From assembly GCA_029339195.1 (NCBI GenBank), contig JAPTJF010000005.1, forward strand, positions 434,001-498,000: a stretch of 64,000 nucleotides of DNA, in the 5' to 3' direction. Source of the stretch: Micractinium sp. NFX-FRZ. Its lineage: Eukaryota > Chlorophyta > Trebouxiophyceae > Chlorellales > Chlorellaceae. Position 1 is the first letter of the stretch, and the number at the start of each line of letters is the position of its first letter. The notes below the pieces were generated by a model. It saw nothing but the letters and a program-made list of their open reading frames with translations, did not search any database and had not been told where the DNA came from. This document shows positions 10,410 to 25,214 of this stretch, piece after piece. The translations under genes were made by a program, and so were the position numbers.

Positions 10410-12028
10410 ATGTACGTCCCACGCCCCAGCATCCTACAACGCCCCATTCGTGATGGGGCGCGCGCCAACGAGGAGTTGCAGGACAGCGAGTTTGCACGGG
10501 AGCAGGCGCGGCTGACGGCCAAGACGCAGCGCCTGGCGCAGGCGGAGGAGCGCATGGTGGGCGCCTTCTACGCGACGCCCGAGGAGAAGCGGCGCGCATG
10601 GTAGGGGCGGGGTGCCGGCCAGTTTGTAGTAGTGCTGGCAGCAGCAGTGCAGCTTGTGGTGCCTGCCCCGCTGCTTCTGTGCCCGTTGCTGCAGCTCGCA
10701 CATGTCCATTCAGGCCAAGCCATCCGCCCGACCTGGTTCACGCACCACCCACCCCATCTGTCCTCACTCTCCGCAGGAGCCATGCACAGCGTGAGGCTGA
10801 GCAGCTGGCGGCCGCGCGCGCTGCTGCGCACGAGGAGGCGCGGCAGCGCGAGGCGGACTGGGTGTCGCAGCCTCAACGAGTGGTGATTGACACATCCCGC
10901 CCCTGGGCTGCGGTCAGCACTACCTACTACATGTCGCCAGAGGTGGAGAACGAGGCGCGGCGGCGCGCACAGCGCGAGGCGTCGGACGTCAACCGCGCGA
11001 TTGCGCAGCGCCGGGCGGCGCAGCAGGCGCAGCAGCACGTAGCGGAGCAGAGCGCGCTGCATGCCACGATGGTGGCAGAGGTGGGTGGACACTGGTGGGC
11101 GCCGTTGGGCTGGACGGTGTTGCCATTGTGCAGGGTTGACCAGCCTGGGAGCCAGCCGACACTGCACCCCTGCTCCATGCACCCCCGGTGTGGCCTGATG
11201 GACCCTGCAGCAGCTTGATGCTCCTGCCGACCTCCCCGCCTCCCCCTGGTTTTCCTTGCCTGCGCATCCACTCCAGCCAGTGCACCCACTAACCCGTCCA
11301 CCAACCGCTGGCGCTGCCCCACTGTCGCTAACCCATCCACCAACCTGTGTGCAGGACACCTACTTCAACCTGGGGGCCGCCAGCGAGCGCTGGATCCCGC
11401 CGGAGCGCCGCGTGAAGCAGCGTGCCGCCATGCCTGCGCAGGTGCCTGCCTGCCTGCAAGCCCATGCCTGCCGTTGCTTGCAGCGCTTGATTTTTGGCTG
11501 CACTACTGCCGGCTCCTCCGGCTCCTGCTGTTTGGCTCGTCTTGGCTGCCTGCTGCAGCTGTGTCGGCCAGCAGCCATGAAGCGAGCAACGGCAGAGGCT
11601 GCCCGTGGGTTGCCCAGCCAGCATCCCTGACCAAGTTCAGCCTGCCACTGTTGCCTCACTCGTCCTGCCAGCGCCCCCTGCACCCCCTGCAGTATGTGCC
11701 CGCACCGCCCCCCTACTGCTGCGACAACGAGCTGCCCAGCAGCAGCAGCCGGCCCACCAGCGCGTGCAGCGTCCCTGGCGGCCCTGTCGCCCTGCGCCCC
11801 GCCAGTGCCAGCCGGCGGGCGCAAGAGGGACAGGGCGTGGCGGCGGCGATGAGGCACGACGTCGAGCGCGATGTTGCGCCTCGTGGCAACAGCTACAGCT
11901 ACAGCAACGGGTGGGGTGCTGGAGGCGTGCCGGGGGGCAGGGCGGCACCGGCGCGGCCGCAGACGGCGCCTGCCCAGCAGCAGCAGCAGCAGCAGAAGAG
12001 CCAGTACCCGTGGAGCTGGGGGGCATGA
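10410..12028 (+). CDS. Unrecognised charged protein, 305 aa
   Basis: I do not recognise this family. Exons: 10410-10600, 10777-11080, 11355-11441 and 11693-12028; all phases close. The first half is strongly helical and charged (ARLTAKTQRLAQAEERM, AHEEARQREADW, EARRRAQREASDVNRA), consistent with a long coiled coil. The middle has YYMSPEVENEARR and TYFNLGAASERWIPPERRVK. The C-terminal third is Ser/Pro/Ala/Gly-rich with a run of seven Gln, and ends QYPWSWGA. No signal peptide or membrane segment is visible. The start MYVPRPSILQRP lies right after an acceptor (CGCAG|AGTC), so part of the 5' UTR, or an N-terminal extension, lies in an upstream exon. A cytoskeletal or coiled-coil scaffold role would be a guess. 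Confidence 0.75.
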
Positions 12029-12658
12029 GGAGGTTGGCGGCTGGTGGCACAGAGGGTGGCTGACGCCGAAAAAACAGCAGGGACAGCTGCAGCCGGGGGC
12101 ACAGTGCGGGCAGCACCAGCCGTTACGTAGGACAAGGGTTAGCGAACCAAGAGTGATTCTATCCTTCCCTGTATGCCTTCTTCGTAAATTATACCAAACT
12201 GGATGGTTTAAAAGCCGTCGTAAAGAAGACACCTGCCCACCCTGCCAGGCTGCATGCTTGTCAGCTGTGACTGCCTGAGCACGGCACCGTGCCTGGTGGG
12301 CGCAGCTGCTGAATGTGCTTGCGGCTCACAGCACTGACTTGGGCTGCCTGCGAGACCACACGCCCTGCTACCTGCCCTGCTTAATGAAAGCCAGGAGTTG
12401 CGGTGTGGAGTATTAAATGTTGTGCGATGCTGTGTGTACGGCAAGTGATGTCGGTGCAAGGCTTGTTAGCCACGTATGCTCGCAAGTGGAAAATTGGGGG
12501 CAGCAATCAAGAGAGTGGGACGTCAGGGAAAACACAGTGGGATAACGACATAAAGACGCTCAGGCGCAGGCAGGCAGGGAGGGTGGGCAGGCAGGCAGGC
12601 GTCTGCCAGCCGCCAACGTCTTTGTGCCCACTGGCCTTCACTCCACTTGCTGTAGCGC
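12029..12658. other. Convergent intergenic stretch
   Basis: 3' flanks of the 305-aa gene (plus) and fabG (minus). It holds an A/T-richer patch at 12170-12215 and a short GGCA-type repeat near 12565-12605. No coding exon is supported. Confidence 0.5.
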
Positions 12659-16397
<3,739 letters not shown>

Positions 16398-17173
16398 CGT
16401 GAGCAGGCGAGGTTGTTCGGTGACGAGGGAACGAAGCAGCGCAAATGCACGGGGGAGGGAGGGGCTCAGGGTCAGCAAGATGGTGGCAAGCACAGGGGCA
16501 GGCCCAGCATGAGCCCAGCACGCCATCCACTCGCCCATGTCGCCCTGTTTGAGATCCCTCTTTGGCCATGTCGGACGTCACCACACCAGGCCCGCCCCCA
16601 GGTGGCTGGAATGGCTTCCAGATCAACTCCCTCCAGCATCAATCCTGAACATACGGCTGCATCCGCCAGGGATGCCAACTGCCACATGTGGCAGGATGGT
16701 CCTGTCACACAGAGGGTGCCCACTTCTCGGCAGCACCAGCACCTCACGCCTCATCTCCCGTGCATGCTCCTGCCATCCTGCACTGCTCCGCCGCTTCTTA
16801 GTCTTCCAAGCTGCCACAGGACGATGCCAGCTGCCTGCTTGGCTGCTGCGCATCAAACGGCAAATCAAGCACAGCTGGCAGCGCCAGCTTCCATTTGGCT
16901 CAGCCACTGCCACCAATCTGTTCGTTCACTCGCTGTGCTGCTGCTCAAAACCACATTTCCCCCTCTCTTCCTCTCTGCACAACTTGGATCCCCCGCGACT
17001 TGAGGCATGTGGATTTCAGGACTTGCCTGCATGGACAGCTTCCATGAAATGAGCGGGCACAAAAACTACGCAGCAAAAGGGAGAAGCAGCAAGCAGAAGC
17101 AGCGGGGGTGGAGCATCGCGGTGCTGGAGGCACGTGGCAGTCCAGGCCCAGCCAGGGCGGAGCCCAAGAGGCA
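16398..17173. other. Intergenic: fabG upstream, eIF2A downstream
   Basis: Both neighbours are on the minus strand. No exon is supported; the long plus-strand open frames here have no recognisable motif. The fabG promoter should lie in the first few hundred bases. Confidence 0.5.
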
Positions 17174-20100
17174 CTAGAGCGTCATGCCCGCCACCCCCGC
17201 CGCCGCGCCGTCCGCGCCATCTGCTTTCTTCTTAGCCGCCGCACGCCGCTTTGCATTCTTGGAGGACGACTTGCTGGGGGGTGGGGCAGCGCCAGGGGGC
17301 AGGTTGGAGGCAACAGCCGAGGTGGGGCGGGCAGCCGATGATCCCGGGAAAATCTTCCCTCCCTTGTCCGCAGCGTCCCGAGCCAGGCTGAAGGTGGCCG
17401 CTGCAGGCGCCGCGGCGCCCGCCTTGCCGCGCATGTACGGTGGCACGTACGCTGCTGCCCGCACCGGCTGCGCTGGCAGCGCCGCGCCAGCGCCGTCGGC
17501 AGCGCCGGCAGCGCCCGCTGCGGCCCCCGCGCGTGGGCTCTGCGGGCGGTCCTCGTAGGTGCCAGCTGGCGCCGGCTGCCAGCTGGCGCCATACAGCACG
17601 TCCCGCCTCTCGCGGGCTATCAGGGTGCCGTTGTACTTGAACAGCTGCAAGGGGCACAGTGGCGTGGGAGGGAGGGAGGGGAAGCAGGGAGGAGGGTGTG
17701 AAGAGAGGCGGGGCTCTTGGGGATGTGAGTAACAATTTGAGTAATGCGTGTGTGCCGTTACTCTTAAGCAGCTGCGAGGAGAGAGGGGAACAGCATGGGA
17801 ACAGTGAATGTGTGTGTGTATGAATGACCGTGAATGGGGCACCGGAGGGCAGTCAGAGGGCATGCCAGCATGGCCACTGCCTGCCGCCCATCCCCTTTCC
17901 TAGAAGCTGTTTTGTGTCCACCCACAGGTGCGGGCACTGCCACACCCACGCCTGTCCTGCTCAGCTTCACCCCCCCCTGCCCCTCCCCTGCCTCGCGTCA
18001 GCCACATCGCCACTGCCCCTGCCTCTGCGTGCATGTCACGCAAACCTGCCCACCTGGAAGCCGTTGTCCACCCTCAGGCGGGGCGCCACGGTGGAGGCGA
18101 GCAGGTAGCGCCCGCAGGGGGACCACTCAGCCGTGACAGCGTTCTCCGCCCTGCGCCGAGCAAGGGAGCGAGTCGAGAAGGGGGGGCAGGTGATGGGGCG
18201 GTACGGGTGTAGGGCTGGCACTTGCCGCCAGTCGGGCAGGTGGCGGTAGAGGTGTAGGGCTGGCAGTTCGCCAGCCGTCGTGCCACAGACAACCAGGCCC
18301 TTTCTAAACACACAACGCAACGGTGCCCACCTGATGCTGCGCATAGACTTACACTTGCCGTCGGCCCCCCTCAAACACACAACACCAAACAAAACGCAGC
18401 TTTGACCTAAGATTTCCCCCATAGTGCCCACCTGGTGTTGCCCATGGACTTGCACTTGCCGTCGGCCTTCTTGTCATAAAAGGCCAGGTCGCCCGGCAGG
18501 TTGCCGATGCCGGCCAGCACAAAGAAGCGGCCAAACGGGTTCCAACGGATCGTGGAGTAGGGGCCGCTGCCTGCGGGACGAGGGGAGCAGTGAGGCTGTG
18601 AGGGTGTGGCGGCAGTTGGACACTGTTGGGTGGATGCGCGAAAGAAAGAATCGCACATGCGGGGTATGGGTGCTCCCGGTTTCATGCGGGGCAGCTGGTG
18701 GGCAGGGGGATGGCGCACCCAAACTAGACGCCCTCATGCACTCGCATATTAGACAACCGCTCACCCACACCGCATCAGGGTGCACCGAGGCACAACGCGG
18801 ACATGCGCTTCGCACGTCTCACACCACCGTGCAACCGGCACACGGCACACGTCCCACCCGTCACCACCGCGCCGCCCACGCTGTTCTTCCTTGGCCCCCC
18901 CACTGACCTGGCTCCACCTAGGCCACGCACCGCACAAACCCTGCCTGCAACATAGCACCCGCCCTTCCTTTCAACATAGCACACCCCTACTCACTTACCG
19001 AGGTCAAACTTGGCCATGCACTTGTCGGTGAACAGCGTGGTCTTGGCGGGCATGAAGCCAGCCACTGCGTATGGCAGCAAGGGGCGAAGTAGGTTCACAT
19101 GACATATGAGCAAAGACAGGGTCAAAACCATGCATGCACATCACGAGGACAAATGAGTGTCGGCCTTACCCACAACAAAGTAGTCCCCCTTGGGGCTCCA
19201 CTGCACGTCGTGGATGGGCCCATCCTGCAGCAGGCACAGCAGGCAGGGGGGCTGGTCAGGCGGGCGGGTGGTGACAGGGTAGGCGGCACAGGGCAGGGCC
19301 AGGCAAAACTGGCGGGAAAGCAGACACTTGCTCCGTTAGCCTGCCCCCGCTCAGCCCAAAGGTGCGGGCAGCCTAGCCTGGGGCGCAGTGCTCCAGCCGG
19401 GGCAGGGCGGCCTGTGCACCGCTTCGGGCGGCCAGCAGCACCGCTCGCTGCTTGAGATCCCTTCCACTCTGATGAGGACTGCAGCACCTCGCCTCTCCCC
19501 CCCAAAGAGTCCATCAGGCTCCTGCTTACCTTGGGCAGCGGTACCGCGCACTCGTTGCTGCCGTCGGCCGCCAGGAAGTACAGCTTCTGCTCGCCGTAGT
19601 ACGACTGGTTGGTGGCATCCACGTCAGCAGCCGTCATCGCCAGCAGGGCGGAGCCGCTGGCGTTCCACATCAGCTGCGCCGCGTTGGCCTGCAGCGGAGG
19701 CATGCAGGGGAGCGGGGGTGAGGCGGGGCGCGGCAGCAGAAGCAGGTGTGAAACTAGAAAGTCAGCCAGCGGGAGCCAGCAGGTGATGAGCGTGCCGCCG
19801 TCGCCAATAGGTGGGCCGCAGCAGCCACGCTCCCGCCTACCCCTCATCCACTCGTGCACATGCCGCATAACGCCCCCCCAGGTTCCTCCCCCTTAGCCTG
19901 AACCACCCCTACCCTCCCCCCACCCACGCACACCCACCCCTTTATCCCCGCCCCACCCCGCTCCTCTCCCCCTCCCCCCAAACCCACCCGGTAGAAGCTC
20001 TTGCGGCACAGCGGCGGCGGCGCGTCCCCGCCGGCAGAGATGGCGGTGTAGTCGTACAGTGCAATGAACCCGGGGCTGCCCTTGGACTCAGGCACGTAGG

Positions 20101-21617
20101 CTGCAATGAGCGTGCGCTCGGGGGCCGGGCACACGGCGACGCCGGCAACACCCTTGAGCGACAGACGCTTGTGCACGCCTGGGGCAGGGAGGGGTGGGGA
20201 AGGATGGGGTGGGTGGGGGACCCGTGAGGGAGCAGAGCATGCGAGACAGCATCAAACTGCCAGGGCAGCCAGGGCGGGCAGAAGGCAACACGCCAGGGCA
20301 GCCAGAGCAACAGGCCAAGGCAGCCAGCCAGCGGCTGGCGGGCAGGGCAGGCGGGGTGACTTGGTACAGGCGGGGAATCTGCAGCAGCGCATGTGCAACA
20401 TGGCGGGACCAGGAACGGCAGGAGGGCAGGCCCAGTAGAAGCGGGCCAGCTGCTGGCACCTGCTGCAAAGTCTGCTGCCGAGTACAGGTTGACGGCGTTT
20501 GTGACCTGATGGCAGGCCAGGCTCTCGTCTGCGGGGTGCAGGCAGACCATGGGCGGGGCAGCCGGTTGGGCTCACAATGAGCCACGACCGGCATTGGGAA
20601 TGCGCTTGTGCAGGGCAGAAGTAAATCATGAGAAGGTCAATGAGTTGCACGCCGAGCCACAAGTCCTCTGACAAGTGGCACACCCATTGACTGCATGTTT
20701 GAACAGCCGACGAACTGTCAGCTGCAGCAGCTTCCAGCTGGTGCACTTGTCAAGGCAAGTCCAGCACCCACCTGCCGTGAACTGCACGCTGGGCCAAGAG
20801 TCCTTGGTAAAGATCTTTTGGTGCAGGCTCAGCAGGCACTGCCCATCCGACAGGCGCCACACCTTCAGGTTGCGGTCAGCTGCACAGGCAGGGGGCGGGA
20901 GGGAATACCAGGGTGCAATGGGGAGACTGAGCAGCAGCATCGGTGGGAGCAGCAGCGAGGGGCAATGCTGGCGGCAGCGACAGTAAACCAACTTTTGCAA
21001 GCTTGCAGCCGTGCTTCTCGCTTAGAAGCACCGGTGCCAAGAGGCGCCCAAAGCAAAAGTTGCAGCAGAGGCCGCAGCAAGCTGTTGCTGCAGCCTCCTT
21101 GCCCCTTCAACCGCGCCCGCTCAGCTCAACCGCCCCACCTGCGCCGCTCTCGTCCTTGGAGGGGCGCTGGAAGGTGATGAGGTAGGTGCCCTTGGGGGAG
21201 AGGGCGGCAGCCATGACGGCTGGGATGTCTATGCGCTGCAGCTGCTGCCGTGAGGCACAGTCCAGCACTGTCACCGCATCCCCGCCCACCACCAGCAGGC
21301 GGGAGGCGTCGGGCGTGAAGAGCAGGCTGCTCGCAGCGGTCCTGCGCGATGTACGAGGGGCAGTTGTGCATGCCGTGAGTTCCAGGAGCGTTCAGCGAGC
21401 GGCAGGCAAGCAGGGAGAGCGGGCAGGCGCCGATTACCCGACGGTGCCATGTGTGGCGACCTCCGGCGGGCCCGACAGGAACTGCAGCTCCTCCGGCGTG
21501 CGGCCTGCATGCAATGGGGCGCATCGGGGAAACTCAGAAAAGCGATGGCAGCTCGAGCGAGCGCCGCCACAGGCAGGAAGGCGCCTGCGCTTGCTTACAG
21601 ACGATCTGCAGCGCCAT
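17174..21617 (-). CDS. Translation initiation factor eIF2A
   Basis: eIF2A is a cytosolic beta-propeller protein that can deliver initiator tRNA to 40S subunits in a GTP-independent way. Twelve exons (minus): 21617-21599, 21504-21438, 21341-21139, 20879-20772, 20528-20460, 20178-19988, 19688-19530, 19224-19170, 19064-18999, 18570-18432, 18150-18054 and 17644-17174. Phases close to 547 aa, slightly shorter than animal eIF2A. Family signatures include AADRNLKVWRLSDGQCL, QLMWNASGSALLAM, DVQWSPKGDYFVV, MPAKTTLF, TIRWNPFGRFFVLAGIGNL, GDLAFYD, TAEWSPCGRYLLAS, APRLRVDNGFQLFKYNGTL and a WQP-containing end of the propeller. These are successive WD-like blades. The C-terminus is lysine-rich (SSKNAKRRAAAKKK), as expected. 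It is divergent from the HAD/poly(A)-polymerase gene across 180 bp. The intron between exons 10 and 11 holds a degenerate copy of the exon 10 border. Confidence 0.95.
18306..18475. repeat. Tandem copy of the eIF2A exon 10 donor border
   Basis: The last about 35 coding bases of exon 10 plus the donor (minus-strand GCCGACGGCAAGTGCAAGTC through ACCAG|GTGGGCA, donor at 18431) recur 101 bp further into the intron. That copy spans about 18326-18366 and has a handful of substitutions but keeps the AG|GTGGGC donor. The AAACACACAAC tracts flanking both copies are also shared. Confidence 0.85.
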
Positions 21618-21797
21618 GGTGCTCCTGATTGCTACACAACGCCAAGGTAGCAACAGTGGAGCGAAATGAGGAGGCACTGTGCTGAGATGGCACTGTCCAT
21701 GTGTTGCCAAGCTCCCAGGCCGGCGTTGCGGTCCCTCGCACATCGGCAGTGCTGCCCAAAGTTGTTGGGCATTGCTTGCATATGAGACAGCGCCAGA
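21618..21797. promoter_or_regulatory. 180-bp bidirectional promoter region
   Basis: The ATGs of eIF2A (minus, 21617) and of the HAD/poly(A)-polymerase gene (plus, 21798) are only 180 bp apart. Both promoters and both 5' leaders must therefore share this segment. No TATA box is apparent. Confidence 0.6.
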
Positions 21798-24475
21798 ATG
21801 GACGAATTCATATACAGCGGAAGCGAGGACGAGTTTGCAGCGGCGCCTGACAGCGGGGATGATGATGAAGCTCAGGGGAACGAAGGGATGCAGCTGGGGA
21901 ATGTGGTGGTCGAGCGCGCCGAGCATGACGGCGGTGGCTACGGCAGCGGCCTCCCAGTGGGCGCCCAGCCCCTCAGGGTGAGCACAGGCTCCGACGGATG
22001 CCGTGTCAGTGACGCTGATCTCGGTGGCACCGCTGCCCGCTCCTCCGCCGCCGCCAGCCGCCGCCGCCGCCGCTGCCAGCAGGGTGACAACGCTCTGGCT
22101 TGGGCCAGCCAGAATACCGAGCCCACTCAGTGCATTCAGGCAGCCCTCCGGCCCGGGCTTTGTTGCAACTGAACTGCAATGCCGCCCCCGCGGCTGCCGC
22201 CTCACCTGCAGCTGCCCACCTTCCAGTTTGCTTCAAAGCGGCACCAGCGCCTGGACGGCCGCGTGCTGCTGCTCTTCGACATCAACGGCGTGCTGATGCA
22301 GCACCGCTGGAATGGCACCAGCCACCAGGTGTGAGGCCGCGGCAGAGCGGAGGCGTGAAAGTGAACAGGCGGAGGGCTGTCAGCAAGGCTGGGGCACGGG
22401 TCTGTTGCTGGCGCCTGCGCAGTCGGGGCCAGTTGTTTGCCATGGGCGCGGTATGTGGACAGAGGAGTTGATACGTGACACATGCTCTGCCTCAGAGAGG
22501 GCACTGCCCAGAAGCTGTGACGTAGCACAGCTGCCCACTTCTGGTCTGCCCCTGTGTGCCGTGCAGCACGACCTGCGTCCCGGAGTGCACCACCTGCTGC
22601 GACTGGTCCCACACTTCAGGTGCCGCCTGCCTGCCTGCCTGCCCCCCCACCCTCTGCACTGCGTGCATGCGCCGCTCGCCACTCCTGCCGTCGCGCTGCC
22701 GCCGCGCCGCCGCCGCGGAATGTTAAGTCCATGTCAAAGGCTTCATGTGGTCGGGTCAAACGCCCAGGCGCGCAGCGCCTGGGCGGCAAGCAGGGCAAGC
22801 TCCGGCCCCAAAGACAACGAGCAAGCCGACACACAGCCAGGCATAAGCAAGCATCTGCTCTTCATCCATCCGCCCGCAGGCTGGGCATATTCAGCAGCGC
22901 CACGCGCCCCACAATCTCCAAGGCCCTTGGAAAGCTGCACAACAACCTTGCCAACTTCTTGGACCAGCGCAGCCGCCGGGCAGCCTCCAAAGCAGCGGCA
23001 GCAGCAGGGGCGGCAGCAGCAGCAGCAGGGGCTGGCATCGGCGGCAGCAAGAGGAAGCGGAAGGGTGCGACGGCTGCGGCAGCAGCGGCGACGGCGGCGG
23101 GTGCGGAAGAAGCTGCAACCGAGGCCGCTGGGGCGTCAGCGGGGGCGGCGGCGGGGGGTGAACCAGTTGTGTCGGTGGATGCCGAGGGCTTCCCGCTTGA
23201 GCTGCCCTCCTCTCTGTTTGAGGTTGTGATGGCTCGGGACCACTGCCAGCCTGCGTCACCGGTGGGTGCTAGCGGGCGGGGGGCGGGCAGGGCCGCCATG
23301 GGGGGATGGGAGAGAGGCAGCAGAGAGGGAGACAGGCAGGCACACTGTGCTCGTTTGTCCCTTTTTGAAGCTTTCTGGAATATGCCGACAGCCGCCCGCC
23401 CCCTGCACACCTCCCGCCCGCTCTCCCCGCCTGCCTTGCTGTCGGACATGCCTGTCCATCCCCACGTCCCGCCGCCTTGTTTTTGCAGGAGGACATTGCT
23501 GCCCGGGGCGGGCGGCCGTGGGACACGGTGAAGCCTCTGGGCAAGTACTTTGCGGGCCTGGGGCGCGTGATGCTTGTGGACGACTCAGGTGCGCTTGGGG
23601 GCCTCTCCAACTTCTGCCTGCCTAGATGGGGGCGACAGTGTGTGCGGGGCCGGCGAGGGTGCTGGTTGTGGGGGCGGCTCAGGTGGGCAGCGTGGACAGG
23701 TGCCTTCCTTGCGTGGTTGTTGGAGGCTGCTCTGTGTCTTTGTTGTGAGCGGCGCCTCTGGGGAGGCGGCCAGCTGGGGCACAGATCGAGCGATGCATGC
23801 TGAGAGGTGCGGTGCTCTGGGTCAGCCTGCCTCGGGTGCATGGTTGCTCCGGCTGGCTCTTTCACGACATGTGCCCGCCGTGCATGGCTCCCAGTATTGT
23901 GGCTGCCCGACCCTCCCCTCCCCTCCTGGTGTTTCCAACCTCTCCCCGCCCGCCTGCCACATGTTGCAGCCCACAAGGCGGCCAGCGGGGAGGGAGCCAA
24001 TATGCTGATCATGCCCTGCTGGCCCGGGGCAGCACACCCGCTGGGCCGCGCCGACGGCAGCCTGCTGCTGCTGGTCAACCTCCTGCTGTCGCACGCGGGG
24101 CCGGGGGCGGCTGCCGCCCCTGCCGCCGCTGCTGCCAGCAGCGAGGGGCAGGATGGCAGGCAGGCCTGTGCCGGCGCCAGCGAGGCAGAGGGCGGCGCTG
24201 AGCTGGCGTGTGGGGAGGCGGCCGCGGCTGCAGCAGCGCCGCTGGACATCCGGCAGGTGACAGCTGTCATCAGTCGGCAGCTGGCAGAGGCAGCTTCCCG
24301 GCAGCTGGAGCAGGCTCAGGCCACGGGGATGCTGAGCAGCGAAGAAGCTGCGGCAGCGGTGGCAGTGGTGGAGGCGGCTGTGTCTGGCAGTGCGGCCGTG
24401 GCGGCTGCAGCAGCCTCGGTGCAGCCGGATGGAGACACAGATGCTGAGTGGCAGGAGAGCGAGGAGCAGCATCCC

Positions 24476-24511
<36 letters not shown>

Positions 24512-25183
24512 GGCAAGGGCAAGGGCCTGAAGCGGCAGCAGCCAGAGCCGCCGGCAGGAGTGGGCGCGGATGGGCCCGCAGCGGCAGCGGCAGCGCCCGC
24601 GCGCCTCAGCAAGAAGCAGCGGAAGGTGCTGGGAGCCGCGCAGGAGGCGGCACAGGCGGGGCTGGGCCAGCAGGCGGCGGCGCGCGTGCTGGTGCTGGCG
24701 GCGGCGGCGGCGCTTGAGCGCAGTGGCCGCTTGCTGTGCGGCAGCCTAGGCGCCAAGCTGGCCGTCATCAATGACTTTCTGAGGCTTAGCTCTGCGCACT
24801 TCTTTTCTGTGCTCTTCCAGAAGACAGCCAAGCAAGCGGCGGTAGCGGCTGCTGCCCAGGGCCTGCTGCATTCGACGGTGGAGGCCGCAGCAGGGGGCGC
24901 CACGTTCTACCGCCTCACGCCGGCGGGCGAGGCGGCTTTGGGCAGCGAGCAGTACATCGCTGAGGTGGCAGCGTACTGCCGCCAGTTTCCCTCGGCGCAT
25001 GAGCTCGCAGCGGCGCTGGGATCGCAGTCCGCCCAGCAGCAGCAGCGGCAGCAGCAGCAGCAGAGAGGCTACGCTGCCAGTGCGTCATTCACAGATGCCA
25101 GGGAGCTGCCTGGGTTCTTTTGGGAGCGGCGGCAGCCCGCACCGGCGCAGGCAGCGCAGCAGCCAGTGCAGCCGGGCGCCGTA

Positions 25184-25214
<31 letters not shown>

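Noticed and set aside
23269..24270. 333-codon minus-strand frame over the HAD exons
   Set aside because: It is antisense to exons with correct HAD motifs and crosses several of their splice sites.
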